The notes: generated from the letters alone by a model not told the origin. 64,000 nucleotides of DNA from CAYLLT01 sp964384465 (GCA_964384465.1 CAYLLT010000015.1:7207-71206), one strand, 5' to 3'; shown: positions 56,901 through 64,000, numbered from the stretch's first letter. Numbers and translations: made by a program.

Positions 56901-58677
56901 TGGTCCCGCTGTATGGCGCGACATTATTAAGATTCACCCCGTTCTTTCGCCACTGGTAGAGCAGGCCTGTCCCGGCTGCGGTCAAGCTGAACGTGGCGGT
57001 TTGTCCGACACAAACGGTCTGGGCGGTCGGCTGTGGAGATATCGAAGTGGCCGTGGCCTGGTAGAGCACAACGGTATCCAGGGCGAAGGTCGCGCCCGCT
57101 GCGCTGACTCGAAAGTCGGCGCCGCCGTTCTCGCTGTTGTTGAATTTGGCATTCGTGACGTGGAAGGTGTAACTCTTCCAGGTGTTGGTGTTGGTCATGG
57201 CGGGGCCGAATAGCGCTTGATATGCGCTGGTGCTGGAGTCGTACTCTATAGCCAGAGTCGTTGTCCCAAGGTCCAAATACCGGACCACGATGTACTGGTC
57301 AGGGTGGTTGCCATTAAGCGTGTAATTGCTCGACACGTCGAAGTACATGTAATGCCCGGCCACGGCCCTGCGGCAGTCCTGCTCAACTAATATCTCCGCA
57401 GTACTGATGCCGTCAGTACCCGTACCGTTGAAGACGTTCGTAAGATTGTAGAATGAGGAGACGGGTGAATTATCGGCTGAGCCACGGTTGATGCACACGC
57501 CGTTTCCGGTCGTTGAGGTCGGCAAGACCACAAAGTAGTCAAAGTTCATGTCCCCGCTGTCCTTGGTGACCGTAAGAACATGATCGCCGGCGGTGAGGGT
57601 TACGCCCGTTTTGACCGTGTTGAGATAGGTTTCCCAGTTGCCGGCCCCTGAGTCGGTGAGGGTAATGGTGCCCTCGGGGATGTTCACGCCATCAACCGCG
57701 ATGCGAACCACGCCGACCGGCGGTGGCGACGCGGCGCGCATGGTTATGTCGTATTGGCCTGTCGCGACGACATTCACCGAATACTTCCAGTACTCGCCGT
57801 CATCGATCCAACCGATTTTGTAGCCAACCGATGGGCCGACGTCTATGTTTGGGGGGCCGGGCCGATACTTAAAGTTAGGCGAATTGTCGGTGCCGGTGTT
57901 GTGAAACGCCACGCCCTCCCCGCCTTCGTCATAGTCCTCAGCCTGCACAACGCCGGGCAGCGAGATCCTTTCAAGAAACGGCCGTTCCGCGCTGGTGGTG
58001 AAAGCGGTGGTCGAATCCTCCTGCGCAGTCCCAATGCTAACGCGGAAGTAGTCCACCTCATAATCCGTAAGTGCGCCGCCGCTGAACGACCCGATTTGGA
58101 ATCCCGCGCCTAACCCGGCCAATCCGTTATTGGTGCTTCCCCCCCCCACATACTCGACAAGGAGCCCGTTTGCGAGGTTATCCAGATCGTAGACCCTGAG
58201 CCTGCCATTTGTGGTGTTGGCCACGACACGCAGCCGCCGGAATATGGACAGGTCGATGCCGGCGGTACTGCAGAAGAGGCTTGAGCCGTTCCAGCATACC
58301 GTGTCGGCTCCCGCGGGGTTGTTGAGCTGGAGCCCGCGGCCTGCGTTGTTGCCGTAGGCAAAGCTCATGGACCTTCCGGTGGCGGCGTTATTTGCCCTGA
58401 CGCGCATGTCCACCGTGATGTTGGATGGGTCAGTCACATTGCCTTGGTAGCAGTTGTTACCTGAACCGCTGCTGTCCACGAAACGCAGCCTGCCGCCGCT
58501 GAACCCACCCCCTGCATCGCCAAAGCCAGTGCCCTGCACCGAGATCGTGACGCCTCCCCCCGTAGCCGGGGCGCTGGACAACTCATACTCCGTCGAGTAC
58601 GTCGCCGCCCAGCCCGCCGGGCCGGACATGGCCGCAACCGCCGCCCCAACCGTCAGTGCAGTGATCCACTTTTTCAT
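50941..58677 (-). CDS. Giant secreted Cys-rich repeat protein with CBM-like and Ig-like domains
   Basis: 2578 aa from Met at 58677 (MKKWITALTVGAAVAA), chosen for its signal peptide and GGAAGGATGG upstream. Order: LamG/CBM-like (30-220), CBM6-like (about 239-386, AEDYDEGGEGVAF...DGVNIPEG), a second beta-sandwich (390-545), two Ig-like domains (545-725). Then about 1600 residues of CDDGNACTTDTCDPQTGCVHTPV-type units, matching the Dicty_CTDC repeat, broken by a different Cys-rich stretch near 1300-1416. The C-terminus carries two dockerin-like motifs (NSTDDIDARNHPHNSL, SSTDEIIARNNPANSL). Probably a long disulphide-braced surface fibre or adhesin. Confidence 0.9.
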   Translation of the reverse strand: MKKWITALTVGAAVAAMSGPAGWAATYSTEYELSSAPATGGGVTISVQGTGFGDAGGGFSGGRLRFVDSSGSGNNCYQGNVTDPSNITVDMRVRANNAATGRSMSFAYGNNAGRGLQLNNPAGADTVCWNGSSLFCSTAGIDLSIFRRLRVVANTTNGRLRVYDLDNLANGLLVEYVGGGSTNNGLAGLGAGFQIGSFSGGALTDYEVDYFRVSIGTAQEDSTTAFTTSAERPFLERISLPGVVQAEDYDEGGEGVAFHNTGTDNSPNFKYRPGPPNIDVGPSVGYKIGWIDDGEYWKYSVNVVATGQYDITMRAASPPPVGVVRIAVDGVNIPEGTITLTDSGAGNWETYLNTVKTGVTLTAGDHVLTVTKDSGDMNFDYFVVLPTSTTGNGVCINRGSADNSPVSSFYNLTNVFNGTGTDGISTAEILVEQDCRRAVAGHYMYFDVSSNYTLNGNHPDQYIVVRYLDLGTTTLAIEYDSSTSAYQALFGPAMTNTNTWKSYTFHVTNAKFNNSENGGADFRVSAAGATFALDTVVLYQATATSISPQPTAQTVCVGQTATFSLTAAGTGLLYQWRKNGVNLNNVAPYSGTTTNTLTITNAQTGDAAVAGSGYDCVVTGSGGSVTSTRVALTVKTTPANRTVSAQDSTVCSGTGTNIQVASSESGVSYQLKTEAGTAVGSAQSGNGGTLSFATGNLTTTTQFKVEATNSPCAVQTMSVHPTVTVPNCDDGIACTIDGCSNGSCTHTPNDAACSDNNVCNGIETCNPATGCVPGTPLNCNDGNPCTDDGCDAISGCYHTNNSNACDDGNACTVGDTCSGGSCAGSPRDCNDNDACTTDTCNPATGCVHTPISCDDGIACTVDTCDPQSGCVYTPNNAACSDNNVCNGIETCDPQSGCVPGTPLDCNDGNPCTDDGCDAITGCYHTNNTNACSDGSACTENDTCSGGVCAGTPVNCDDSDACTADACDPQTGCTHTAIVCNDGDPCTTDTCDPQTGCVYTPVTCDDSDPCTTDSCNPQTGQCEHTPVNCDDSNACTTDSCDQQTGQCVHVPVVCNDNNICTVDTCDPQNGCVYTPSVAACDDNNVCTDDGCDIQTGECTHTPHNCDDGNACTADTCDPQTGCMHTAISCDDNDACTVDACDPQTGCTHTALVCDDADACTTDTCDPQTGCVYTPVDCDDHDACTTDSCNGLTGQCEHVAIDCDDDNPCTDDSCDPQTGCVHVNNSNACNDGNACTQTDTCQNGTCTGLNPVVCTASDQCHEVGTCNPNTGQCSNPPVADGTTCDDTIAATPYDSCWGGVCVGTNQPPQGSAYYKDDTDNGNDAFNAGCHWSYSDAACSQNKTFSAGDQCFPNGMDLREWTDQNCHPFMPLDVQIHYCDAECINAGFQNGSCVTVPNHCGPGNDSAKCVCMSPAPDQCHTAGTCNPTTGECFYPPVADGTPCDDGSACTQTDTCSNGTCAGTPLDCNDGNPCTTDSCDPQSGCVYTNNSEACSDGDACTENDTCSNGACAGTPVSCDDGNACTTDACDHQTGCTHLAVTCSDDNVCNGIETCDPQTGCQPGTPLDCNDGNPCTDDSCDPQNGCQHVNNSAACSDGNACTENDTCSNGACAGTPVDCDDHNACTADACDPQTGCTHTAIVCDDGQACTTDTCDPQSGCVYTPVDCDDNNPCTTDACNPLTGQCEHVAVDCDDHNACTTDSCDTQTGQCVHTPVVCDDGNICTTDSCDPQTGCVYTPTVTECDDHNACTNDGCTLETGECTHTPVDCDDHNACTADSCDPESGCVHTPIGCDDGNACTVDACDPQTGCTHTAMVCNDGDPCTTDTCDLQSGCVYALVDCDDHNACTTESCNGQTGQCDYVPVECDDHNVCNGLETCNPETGCVAGTPLVCNDNNPCTDDSCHSVLGCQFVNNSDACSDGNACTGNDTCSGGACIGTPVDCDDHNACTADACDPQTGCTHTPIVCNDGDPCTSDTCDPQSGCVYTPVTCDDGNPCTIDSCNGLTGQCEHTPVDCDDHNACTTDSCDTQTGQCVHTPVVCDDQNICTTDSCDPQSGCVYTPTVAECDDHNACTQDGCDLQSGECTHTPVSCDDGNACTADSCDPQTGCVHTPISCDDSNACTVDACDPQTGCTHTPVVCDDGDPCTTDTCDPQSGCVYTAVDCDDHNACTVDSCNGQTGQCEHVEVCDDHNVCNGIETCDPQTGCIPGTPLNCNDGNPCTDDSCDPVLGCQHVNNSNACNDGNACTTGDTCVNGACEPGGPVDCDDHDACTEDGCDPQTGCTHVAVVCSDNNVCNGLETCDPQTGCQPGTPLNCNDGNPCTADSCHPLLGCQHVGTRTVVGRDLFYNNSFYDSATTTCNTLVGQTCSDNTAIATDKSALNPGGTAGTGHYVSYSRGINGLMIDVKSNSPCGGLPGGPLSPTNFEFRVGNTPTLAGFTLAAAPLSIDVTPDGVNGSDRIKIIWSDNAIPNSNWLRVLVKSNPSGGQLDLDADNVFYFGLAIGDSLTPGGSHVMVNSTDDIDARNHPHNSLNRVPVAMNSGYAVPAAPDAKYDYDKSSLVSSTDEIIARNNPANSLNGLLLLNPAP
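51720..56500. repeat. Tandem ~69-75 bp DNA repeats encoding the Cys-rich units
   Basis: Approximate span of the repeat array, with period about 23-25 codons. Units share GATCGTCGCA-like and CAGCCGGTCTGCGG-like blocks. Copy number by length is around 60-70 (not counted one by one). Such an array invites slippage and assembly collapse, and it creates a very long antisense open frame that is not a gene. Confidence 0.85.
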
Positions 58678-58961
58678 GGTTTCCATCCTTCCCGCAATAT
58701 CACTCTGCGTGCCGGATCTGAACACACTCCCTCATTGAGACCGGGGACGTCAGCCAGCGAAATATGCTAAAACGATCTATGAGTCAGGATCGGAACACTG
58801 CTGATCCGAACAATCCGCTCCAAGCCAGGGCGGCGATAAGAGCAGACGATCAAACGCGCAGTGCGAACCTCACGTCACACGCCGGCAGTCTTGTTGCCAA
58901 ATGAGGAATTAGGATAGAGCTCTTTCCCCACCTGGTGGCAGACCAGTATCTTTCACGATGC

Positions 58962-58990
58962 AGCTTAAACGGGGCGGTGGCACGTGTCAA
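58962..58990 (-). promoter_or_regulatory. Sigma-70-like promoter of the giant gene
   Basis: On the minus strand: TTGACA (58985-58990), 17-bp spacer, TAAGCT (58962-58967). An A/T-tract region like an UP element lies directly upstream (58991-59012). It implies a leader of roughly 275 nt before the ATG at 58677. Confidence 0.5.
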
Positions 58991-59127
58991 CATAAAAAAT
59001 TAAAAAATTTGGAGCACTTTAAGTCCTTTTTCGTTGCCGTTACTCACAACGTAACTTCCAGCTTTCTTCCAGCTTCGAGGCGGTTCAACGGCAGGCTCTG
59101 TCGCCTCGCCGACGGCGAGATCCAAGC

Positions 59128-60411
59128 TCACTCGATGCCCGTCGGGGGCGCCGCCGTCGAATAGATGCGCACTCCCAGCGGGCCCACGCGGTCGAACCAG
59201 GTACCGTTATCGTCGATCTTGATCGTGCGCAGCTCGCCCCAGCAATGGACATCGCGGCCGGCCAGCGGCTGGGCTGTGATCTTCAGCTTCGCCGGCCGCT
59301 CTGAGCCGTTGACCAGCAGGATGACCGCGTCGCCGGCCATCTGTTTCACGCGCCACTCGACCGCCTCGATCTGCGTCTGGGCGTCGGCTGCCTCGACCAA
59401 CGGTTTCCATGCGGCGTCCAGCGAGGTGAACACCGGGCTCATCACCGCCAACTCCCGGATCACGCCGGCGTGGTAGGACCAGAACCAATCATTGAGCGCC
59501 TGGATTTTCTGGTAATCGCGCATGACCTTGGCGGCCTCGGGGTTGCCGGCCGGCGCGGTGGTGGTGGGCGGCGGCTCGTGCGCGACACGGCCGAAGTAGT
59601 GCAGGCCCTTGGCCCCGTTGATCACGCAGTCGTAGGCCATGAACCGCCCCTGCTCGTAGTTCGGGAACCCATCGCGGGTATAGAGAAGCGGGTCCCATGA
59701 AAACCCCTGGACGACGACGATCACCGGCTTGCCCCCGCCCCAGCTCTGCCACTGCCGGGTCATGCGGCCCATGACCGCCATCGAGTTGGGCCAAGGGTCG
59801 TCGACGACCCGACCCTTTCCGTACCAGCCTGCGTCCCATTTCTGCAACGGCACCGGGTACACATCGAACGCCCCGACGTCGGAAATCTCCGCCCACTGGA
59901 GGAAAGCCGCGACCTGCGACGGGTTGGGCGCTTGCGTGCAGAGCACTGGGTGATTGGGATCGAGTTGCTTGACGAGTCGATATCCCTCTCGGCTCTTGTC
60001 GATCTGGCCCCGATTGAGCACCGGCTCGTCGTCGTGTTCCCAGAAGAGGATCGCCGGATGGTTCCTGAATTCGGTGATGAACTTCCGCAGAATCTCATGG
60101 CTGTCGTGAAGCGCGCCCGGTGGGCGGCACCAGACATGGAACCCGTGTGCGGCAATGCGGTCGTATACGGGACGGTCGCGGTCGATGATAAAGAGCGTGT
60201 TGAAGCCCATGCTCTTCAGTTTTTCGAGCCCTTGTCCCGTGGGGTCGTCCATCTCCTCAAACGCGTAGTAAATCCCGATGGGGAAGAACGGCTTCCCGTT
60301 CACCAGGATGGTCTGGTCCTCGCGAAAGGTGACCCGGCTACCGGTTTCAGGCGTTGCAGCGGCTGAAATGCTGAGAGAGAGGACTGCAAGCACGTTAACA
60401 CAACCTAACAT
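59128..60411 (-). CDS. Secreted GH-A-like glycoside hydrolase
   Basis: About 427 aa. I chose the Met at 60411 because GGAGG lies five bases upstream; Mets at 60414 and 60423 are alternatives. The longer open frame to 60537 only adds residues encoded by the REP-like repeat. A hydrophobic leader ends near SISAAATP. The TIM-barrel pattern (PFFPIGIYYAFEEMD, HPAILFWEHDDEP with the Glu in the usual NEP position, DVGAFDVYPVP, GFSWDP) fits clan GH-A. The palindrome at 59795-59810 is read in another frame here, adding VVDDPW within KGRVVDDPWPNS. Substrate unknown. Confidence 0.75.
   Translation of the reverse strand: MLGCVNVLAVLSLSISAAATPETGSRVTFREDQTILVNGKPFFPIGIYYAFEEMDDPTGQGLEKLKSMGFNTLFIIDRDRPVYDRIAAHGFHVWCRPPGALHDSHEILRKFITEFRNHPAILFWEHDDEPVLNRGQIDKSREGYRLVKQLDPNHPVLCTQAPNPSQVAAFLQWAEISDVGAFDVYPVPLQKWDAGWYGKGRVVDDPWPNSMAVMGRMTRQWQSWGGGKPVIVVVQGFSWDPLLYTRDGFPNYEQGRFMAYDCVINGAKGLHYFGRVAHEPPPTTTAPAGNPEAAKVMRDYQKIQALNDWFWSYHAGVIRELAVMSPVFTSLDAAWKPLVEAADAQTQIEAVEWRVKQMAGDAVILLVNGSERPAKLKITAQPLAGRDVHCWGELRTIKIDDNGTWFDRVGPLGVRIYSTAAPPTGIE
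59795..59810. repeat. 16-bp palindrome GGGTCGTCGACGACCC, copy 5
   Basis: Perfect copy in the GH-A-like gene, read as VVDDP rather than GSSTT. Left flank AA, right flank GA, so the two-base duplication is not complete here. Confidence 0.95.
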
Positions 60412-60477
60412 CATGACCTCCATCAAGAGCGTCAAAGGCTGGGTGGGTCGCCCGGCAAGACACCGGCTTCGAGTCAT

Positions 60478-60542
60478 GTAGGGTGGGTCTTGACCCACCT
60501 TCGACAAGTCACCCATTGTTGGTGGGTCAAGACCCACCCTAC
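60478..60542. repeat. REP-like inverted repeat, GTAGGGTGGG type
   Basis: Two 22-bp arms (60478-60499 and 60521-60542) in inverted orientation, each headed by GTAGGGTGGG at the outer end and palindromic around AAG/CTT. It lies between two minus-strand genes. Same design as 1578-1639, with T for C in the head. Confidence 0.85.
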
Positions 60543-60548
60543 TGCTAC

Positions 60549-63347
60549 TCAGTGACTGCTCCGCAAAGCGCGTAGCCGCCCGTCCTCCGTGGTTATCAGG
60601 ATCTCCGCGGTGCCGTCGCCATCCAGATCCGCCAGAATCGGACTACCCGCGGTCCGTCCGAAGTCGACGGTCCATAATGCGCCGGGTTTTCCGTCCTTCT
60701 CCTTGATGGCATGGAGTTTCCCATCTCCCGCGCCACACAGGATCTCCACCTTGCCGTCGCCATCCAGGTCCGCCGAAGCAAAATCACTTACCGGAGCGGG
60801 CAACTGCATCTTCCAGCGCAGGTGGGCGCCGTGATTGACCTTGCTAAGCGGCACATCCTTGGGGCAGCGGGGGCACTTCTCGTTAGTGGGAGCGGCATCG
60901 AAGGCGGAGAGGAGGCCGTCGCTGCGGGCGGAGACAAGTTCCATTTTGCCGTCGCCGTCCATGTCGGCGATGGCGGCGAGGGTTCTGCCCATGCCGTCGC
61001 GGGTTGTGCCGTAGTGCCAGATCGGCCAGCCTTCGAGATCGAGTACCAATAGCGACATCGCGTAGGAATGGCTGAGGATGATCTGCGGTTTGGCGGTGCC
61101 CAGGATGGGGGCGACGCTGGCGACTGCATAAGTCGTCCAGTGGCCGGGGATGGTGTCGGACATAAAAGGCTTGGCCATCGGATCGACGAGGTCTTTGTTG
61201 TTCTTGACGTCGATGATGCCGTAGAAGTTAGCGGACAGGGTGATGAGATCGTCCACGCCGTCTTTGTCGTAGTCGTACACCGCGGTGGGGATGTGCAGAT
61301 CAAATTTGTACGGCACTTTGTCATAGAAGCCAAAGGCGGGGCGGCGCCACAGTTGCTTGCCGGTCTTGCCGTCGAAGGCAAACAGGGCGGGGCTTTCGTA
61401 CGCGTTGTTGCTCTGCACGACGAACCATCGGCCTCTGTTGGGGCCGAGGCAGCCGGTGGGGCCGAGCGTGGCGGTCTTTCCGGGGAGGTCATAGGTGTGG
61501 GTGACTTTGCCTACGGCGTCGAGCACGACAACGGTCGGCTTGCCCGCTGCATCGGACGACGCGGTAAGGATCTCATTTCGGCCATCACCGTCCAAATCGC
61601 AGATTTCATAGTTGCCGACCGGCGGTCGCGCTTCTGACTTGCGAATGTCTTTGCCGTCTGTGGAGATCAGAAGCAATGTGCCGTCGCTGTGTTTCACCAG
61701 AACCGTCAGGTGGCCGTCAAGATCGCCGGCGATGGGTGTTGGGGCGAGGTATGAGCGCTGCAAATCATTTTCGTAACCGGTGGTCTGTTGGCCATCGACG
61801 ACGGTCTTGAGTGTTCGGCCGTCCCATGTGTATTCGTTGGGCGGGGCCGTTTCTTTGCCGGCGTTGTGAAGGGCCTCGTGGCGTTCGATCTTCTTGATCT
61901 TTTCGAGTTGTCCGACTGGGGCGAGACGGCAACTCCAGACCTCCGGGCCGAAACGCATGAGGAATTGCGATGAGCCGGATTGCTCGCGCCATAGCGTCGG
62001 ATTGGCTTCACTGTGCATGAGGGTCAGGTCCAGTTCGGGCGGCAACGGTTTGAACATGGGCTCGACGCCCCTGGCTTGCCAGCGGGTGCTGAATGTTTTG
62101 CCGGTCCAGTTGGCGATGCGGAGTTCGTCGCCGCTCTTGAGCAGGACTTCGGGTTTTTTGCCGTCGCCGTCGAGATCATCCACGCCCAGAACAGATATGT
62201 CCGGTTCGTCGAACAGTCTGTCGCCGTTGTCGGCATTGAAAATCACGAGGCGCGTTTTTCCATCCTTATGCTCGTTGGATACCGAGGCCATGATTTCCAG
62301 ATACCCGTCGTTGTCGATGTCCATGAAGGGATTCGGTGCCCCCGGTCCGATTTTCACCTCGGGCTGGTATTGATCGTCAGTCGGGAAAACCAATTTCTTC
62401 CAGACGATGCTCGACTTGCCCTTGCCGTCCTGCCGGACGACTTCCACGCCGGGGATGTGCGGGCTGATCAGCAGCAACGAGGGCAGCTCGCCGCGTTTGA
62501 GCGGCAGGATGCCGATGTTCGCGGAATAGGAACGAATCTTCTCATCCCGCCATGTCGTGTAGAACTTGCGCTCCTGTGTCTTCAGATCATAGGCCCAGAG
62601 CTGCTCGTGCGAGATCATGAGTATCTCGGCCTGCCCGTCGCCGTCGATGTCGGCTAACGCATGGATTGGAGCATAGATGACGCCGTCTTCCTGCCGCTTG
62701 AAGCGAACAGTCGGGCGGGCGGGGCCGTTTTCAAAACTGAACAAATAACCGTGACCGTGCTCGTCGCCGCTCCACCAGTGGCAATACTGCTGACCGGGCA
62801 CGCCGGGGAGAATGTGACCGATGCGCATGGAGCCGCCGAAATGATTTTCGATGGTGATCAGGTCGGCACGTTCGCCGGTTTTGCCGTCGATCATGGCGCG
62901 AACGGTTTTCAAGCCGTCCATGTACTCGACGAGAATGCCGCGACCGCCGTCGCCGGCGAAATCGCGGATGTCCTGGATGACGGGGGCGGCCAGGCCCAGA
63001 GCCTCCCACAGTTTTTTGCCGCGCAAGTCCTGGCAGATCAGGCCGTCTTTGCGTACGCGGAGGACTTTGGTGTGGCCGTCGCCGTTGATGTCTTCAATGC
63101 GCACGGTTTCTAATCCGACCATCGGTCCGCCCAAATCGGCGGACCACATTTCGTGCGGTGCCCGATCGAGTCCGCCCTTCAAGGGAGAAAAGCCGGTGAG
63201 CTGGGCATCGCGGCGGATGCGCGGCCAATCCGCGCCGACGGTTTTCCCGGGCTCCGCCGCTATCGCTGTCGTACCGCAGAGATAAAAGACCGTTGAGAGT
63301 ATAAAGGAGCTAAATAGAAAACGACCGATCTTCATTATGATTTTCAT
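60549..63347 (-). CDS. Secreted FG-GAP/VCBS-repeat beta-propeller protein
   Basis: 932 aa; starts possible at 63347 or 63335 (MKIGRFLFSSF). Sec leader cleaved near AIAAEPG. About ten FG-GAP-like blades carry calcium-type DxDGDG loops (DINGDGHTK, DIDGDGQAE, DLDGDGKK, DMDGDGKME, DLDGDGTAE). A CPRCPKD pair may form a disulphide or bind metal. It overlaps the upstream paralogue by ATGA, so the two are co-expressed. Function unknown; possibly surface binding or scaffold. Confidence 0.85.
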   Translation of the reverse strand: MKIIMKIGRFLFSSFILSTVFYLCGTTAIAAEPGKTVGADWPRIRRDAQLTGFSPLKGGLDRAPHEMWSADLGGPMVGLETVRIEDINGDGHTKVLRVRKDGLICQDLRGKKLWEALGLAAPVIQDIRDFAGDGGRGILVEYMDGLKTVRAMIDGKTGERADLITIENHFGGSMRIGHILPGVPGQQYCHWWSGDEHGHGYLFSFENGPARPTVRFKRQEDGVIYAPIHALADIDGDGQAEILMISHEQLWAYDLKTQERKFYTTWRDEKIRSYSANIGILPLKRGELPSLLLISPHIPGVEVVRQDGKGKSSIVWKKLVFPTDDQYQPEVKIGPGAPNPFMDIDNDGYLEIMASVSNEHKDGKTRLVIFNADNGDRLFDEPDISVLGVDDLDGDGKKPEVLLKSGDELRIANWTGKTFSTRWQARGVEPMFKPLPPELDLTLMHSEANPTLWREQSGSSQFLMRFGPEVWSCRLAPVGQLEKIKKIERHEALHNAGKETAPPNEYTWDGRTLKTVVDGQQTTGYENDLQRSYLAPTPIAGDLDGHLTVLVKHSDGTLLLISTDGKDIRKSEARPPVGNYEICDLDGDGRNEILTASSDAAGKPTVVVLDAVGKVTHTYDLPGKTATLGPTGCLGPNRGRWFVVQSNNAYESPALFAFDGKTGKQLWRRPAFGFYDKVPYKFDLHIPTAVYDYDKDGVDDLITLSANFYGIIDVKNNKDLVDPMAKPFMSDTIPGHWTTYAVASVAPILGTAKPQIILSHSYAMSLLVLDLEGWPIWHYGTTRDGMGRTLAAIADMDGDGKMELVSARSDGLLSAFDAAPTNEKCPRCPKDVPLSKVNHGAHLRWKMQLPAPVSDFASADLDGDGKVEILCGAGDGKLHAIKEKDGKPGALWTVDFGRTAGSPILADLDGDGTAEILITTEDGRLRALRSSH

Positions 63348-64000
63348 TCCCTATGCAATGCGTGCAGGCGGCCGTCTTCGGTGGTCACCAGAATCTCCGC
63401 GGTGCCGTCGCCGTCCAGGTCGGCCAGAATCGGGCTGCCTGCGGTTCGTCCGAAGTCCACGGTCCACAAATCGGTGGGTTTTGCGTCAGGCCCCCGACTT
63501 GCGTCGGGGGTTCGGATTTCTTTGATGGCGTGGAGTTTCCCGTCTCCAGCACCACACAAAGCCTCAACCTTGCCGTCGCCATCCAGGTCGGCCGAAGCGA
63601 AATCACTGATCGGGGCGGTCAACTGCATCTCCCAGCGCAGGTGTCCGGCATGATTGAGTTTGGAGAGCTCCGCGTCCTTTGGGCACAGGGCACACTTCTC
63701 ATTGGAAGGCTGCGCATCGAAGGCCTGCAATAGTCCGTCACCGCGGGCTGATACCAACTCCATCTTGCCGTCGCCGTCCATGTCCGCGACCGCCGCCAAG
63801 GTCCTGCCCGTCGCATCGCGCGATGCGCCGTAATGCCATACCGGCCAGCCCTCGATATCGATGACGAACAAGGCCATGGCATACGTGTGGTTGAGCACGA
63901 TCTGCGGTTTATCCGTGCCCAGGATCGGGGCGATGGTGGGTACGGCATACGCCGTCCAGTGGCCGGGAACGATGCCTGACAGTGCGTCCTTCTTGCCCAT
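63344..64000 (-). CDS. FG-GAP propeller paralogue, C-terminal part (runs off the right edge)
   Basis: At least 219 codons; its beginning is beyond the window. The visible part aligns along its length with the C-terminus of the neighbouring protein (GHWTxYAV, APILGT, WHYG, DMDGDGKMELVSAR, CxxCPKD, DLDGDGTAEIL). Only this copy has a REP-like hairpin (63483-63510) inside it, which replaces KDGKPGA of the neighbour by IRTPDASRGPDAKPT. A tandem duplicate that diverged before or was hit after the REP insertion. Confidence 0.85.
   Translation of the reverse strand: MGKKDALSGIVPGHWTAYAVPTIAPILGTDKPQIVLNHTYAMALFVIDIEGWPVWHYGASRDATGRTLAAVADMDGDGKMELVSARGDGLLQAFDAQPSNEKCALCPKDAELSKLNHAGHLRWEMQLTAPISDFASADLDGDGKVEALCGAGDGKLHAIKEIRTPDASRGPDAKPTDLWTVDFGRTAGSPILADLDGDGTAEILVTTEDGRLHALHRE
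63483..63510. repeat. REP-like hairpin inside the FG-GAP paralogue
   Basis: GCGTCAGG head followed by hairpin CCCCCGAC-TTGC-GTCGGGGG (63491-63510). Shares the GCGTCAGGCCC head with the element at 4634-4665 (read on its minus strand). Translated in frame. Confidence 0.85.

Noticed and set aside
60424..60537. N-terminal extension of the GH-A-like hydrolase
   Set aside because: The extra codons start inside the REP-like repeat and precede a good ribosome site and hydrophobic leader, so a downstream start is more likely.

Overview
The window is GC-rich chromosomal DNA that most resembles an uncultured planctomycete or a close PVC-group relative. The reasons are many secreted proteins with lipobox, Tat or Sec leaders, three DUF4838 proteins, a GFTLIE-type pseudopilin, a Tat-exported Gfo/Idh/MocA oxidoreductase, FG-GAP propellers, a dockerin-like C-terminus on a giant Cys-repeat protein, and abundant REP-like palindromes. 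This assignment is inference. Ordinary chromosomal markers are purM and a tRNA-Met.

Layout. 1-8.5 kb is a surface or envelope group: two alkaline-phosphatase-superfamily lipoproteins, an alpha/beta hydrolase lipoprotein with a Cys nucleophile, a GT-C-like membrane protein, an extended SDR reductase and a DUF2281-like small protein. 8.7-14.4 kb holds purM and a minus-strand operon (MetE-like protein, Zn alcohol dehydrogenase, BNR protein, FkbM methyltransferase). 14.4-15.4 kb is a three-gene VapBC-type toxin-antitoxin locus with a visible operator-like palindrome. 15.4-20.6 kb is a two-component operon (1307-aa hybrid kinase and HD-GYP regulator), ending in a scar where a truncated ABC ATPase and a truncated receiver domain meet head to head. 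20.9-24.3 kb is a sodium:solute symporter coupled to a secreted propeller. 24.3-25.5 kb is a Fic protein beside a relic of a type III restriction subunit.

25.5-50.4 kb is the most interesting block. It is a glycan and one-carbon island with three DUF4838 proteins (one fused to a sugar-isomerase-like TIM barrel), a GH172/DUF2961 protein, a GH106-like hydrolase, a sugar porter, an oxidoreductase, and a corrinoid methyltransferase operon that looks like mtaA-mtaC-mtaB. Three further uroporphyrinogen-decarboxylase-like proteins accompany it. I infer that plant or algal polysaccharides carrying methyl groups are dismantled and the released methanol or methyl groups are captured on corrinoid.

50.5-64 kb holds tRNA-Met, a 2578-aa secreted Cys-repeat protein with its own likely promoter, a GH-A-like hydrolase, and two tandem FG-GAP propeller genes (the second runs off the right edge).

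The most unusual signal cuts across these regions. Several families of short palindromes sit inside genes as in-frame insertions. One is an exact 16-bp palindrome (GGGTCGTCGACGACCC) present five times, plus one expanded relative. In five of the six sites it is flanked by AA/AA or TT/TT, and each exact copy adds six codons. Another is a 73-75 bp hairpin element found in two unrelated genes and read in two different frames. No transposase is present in the window.
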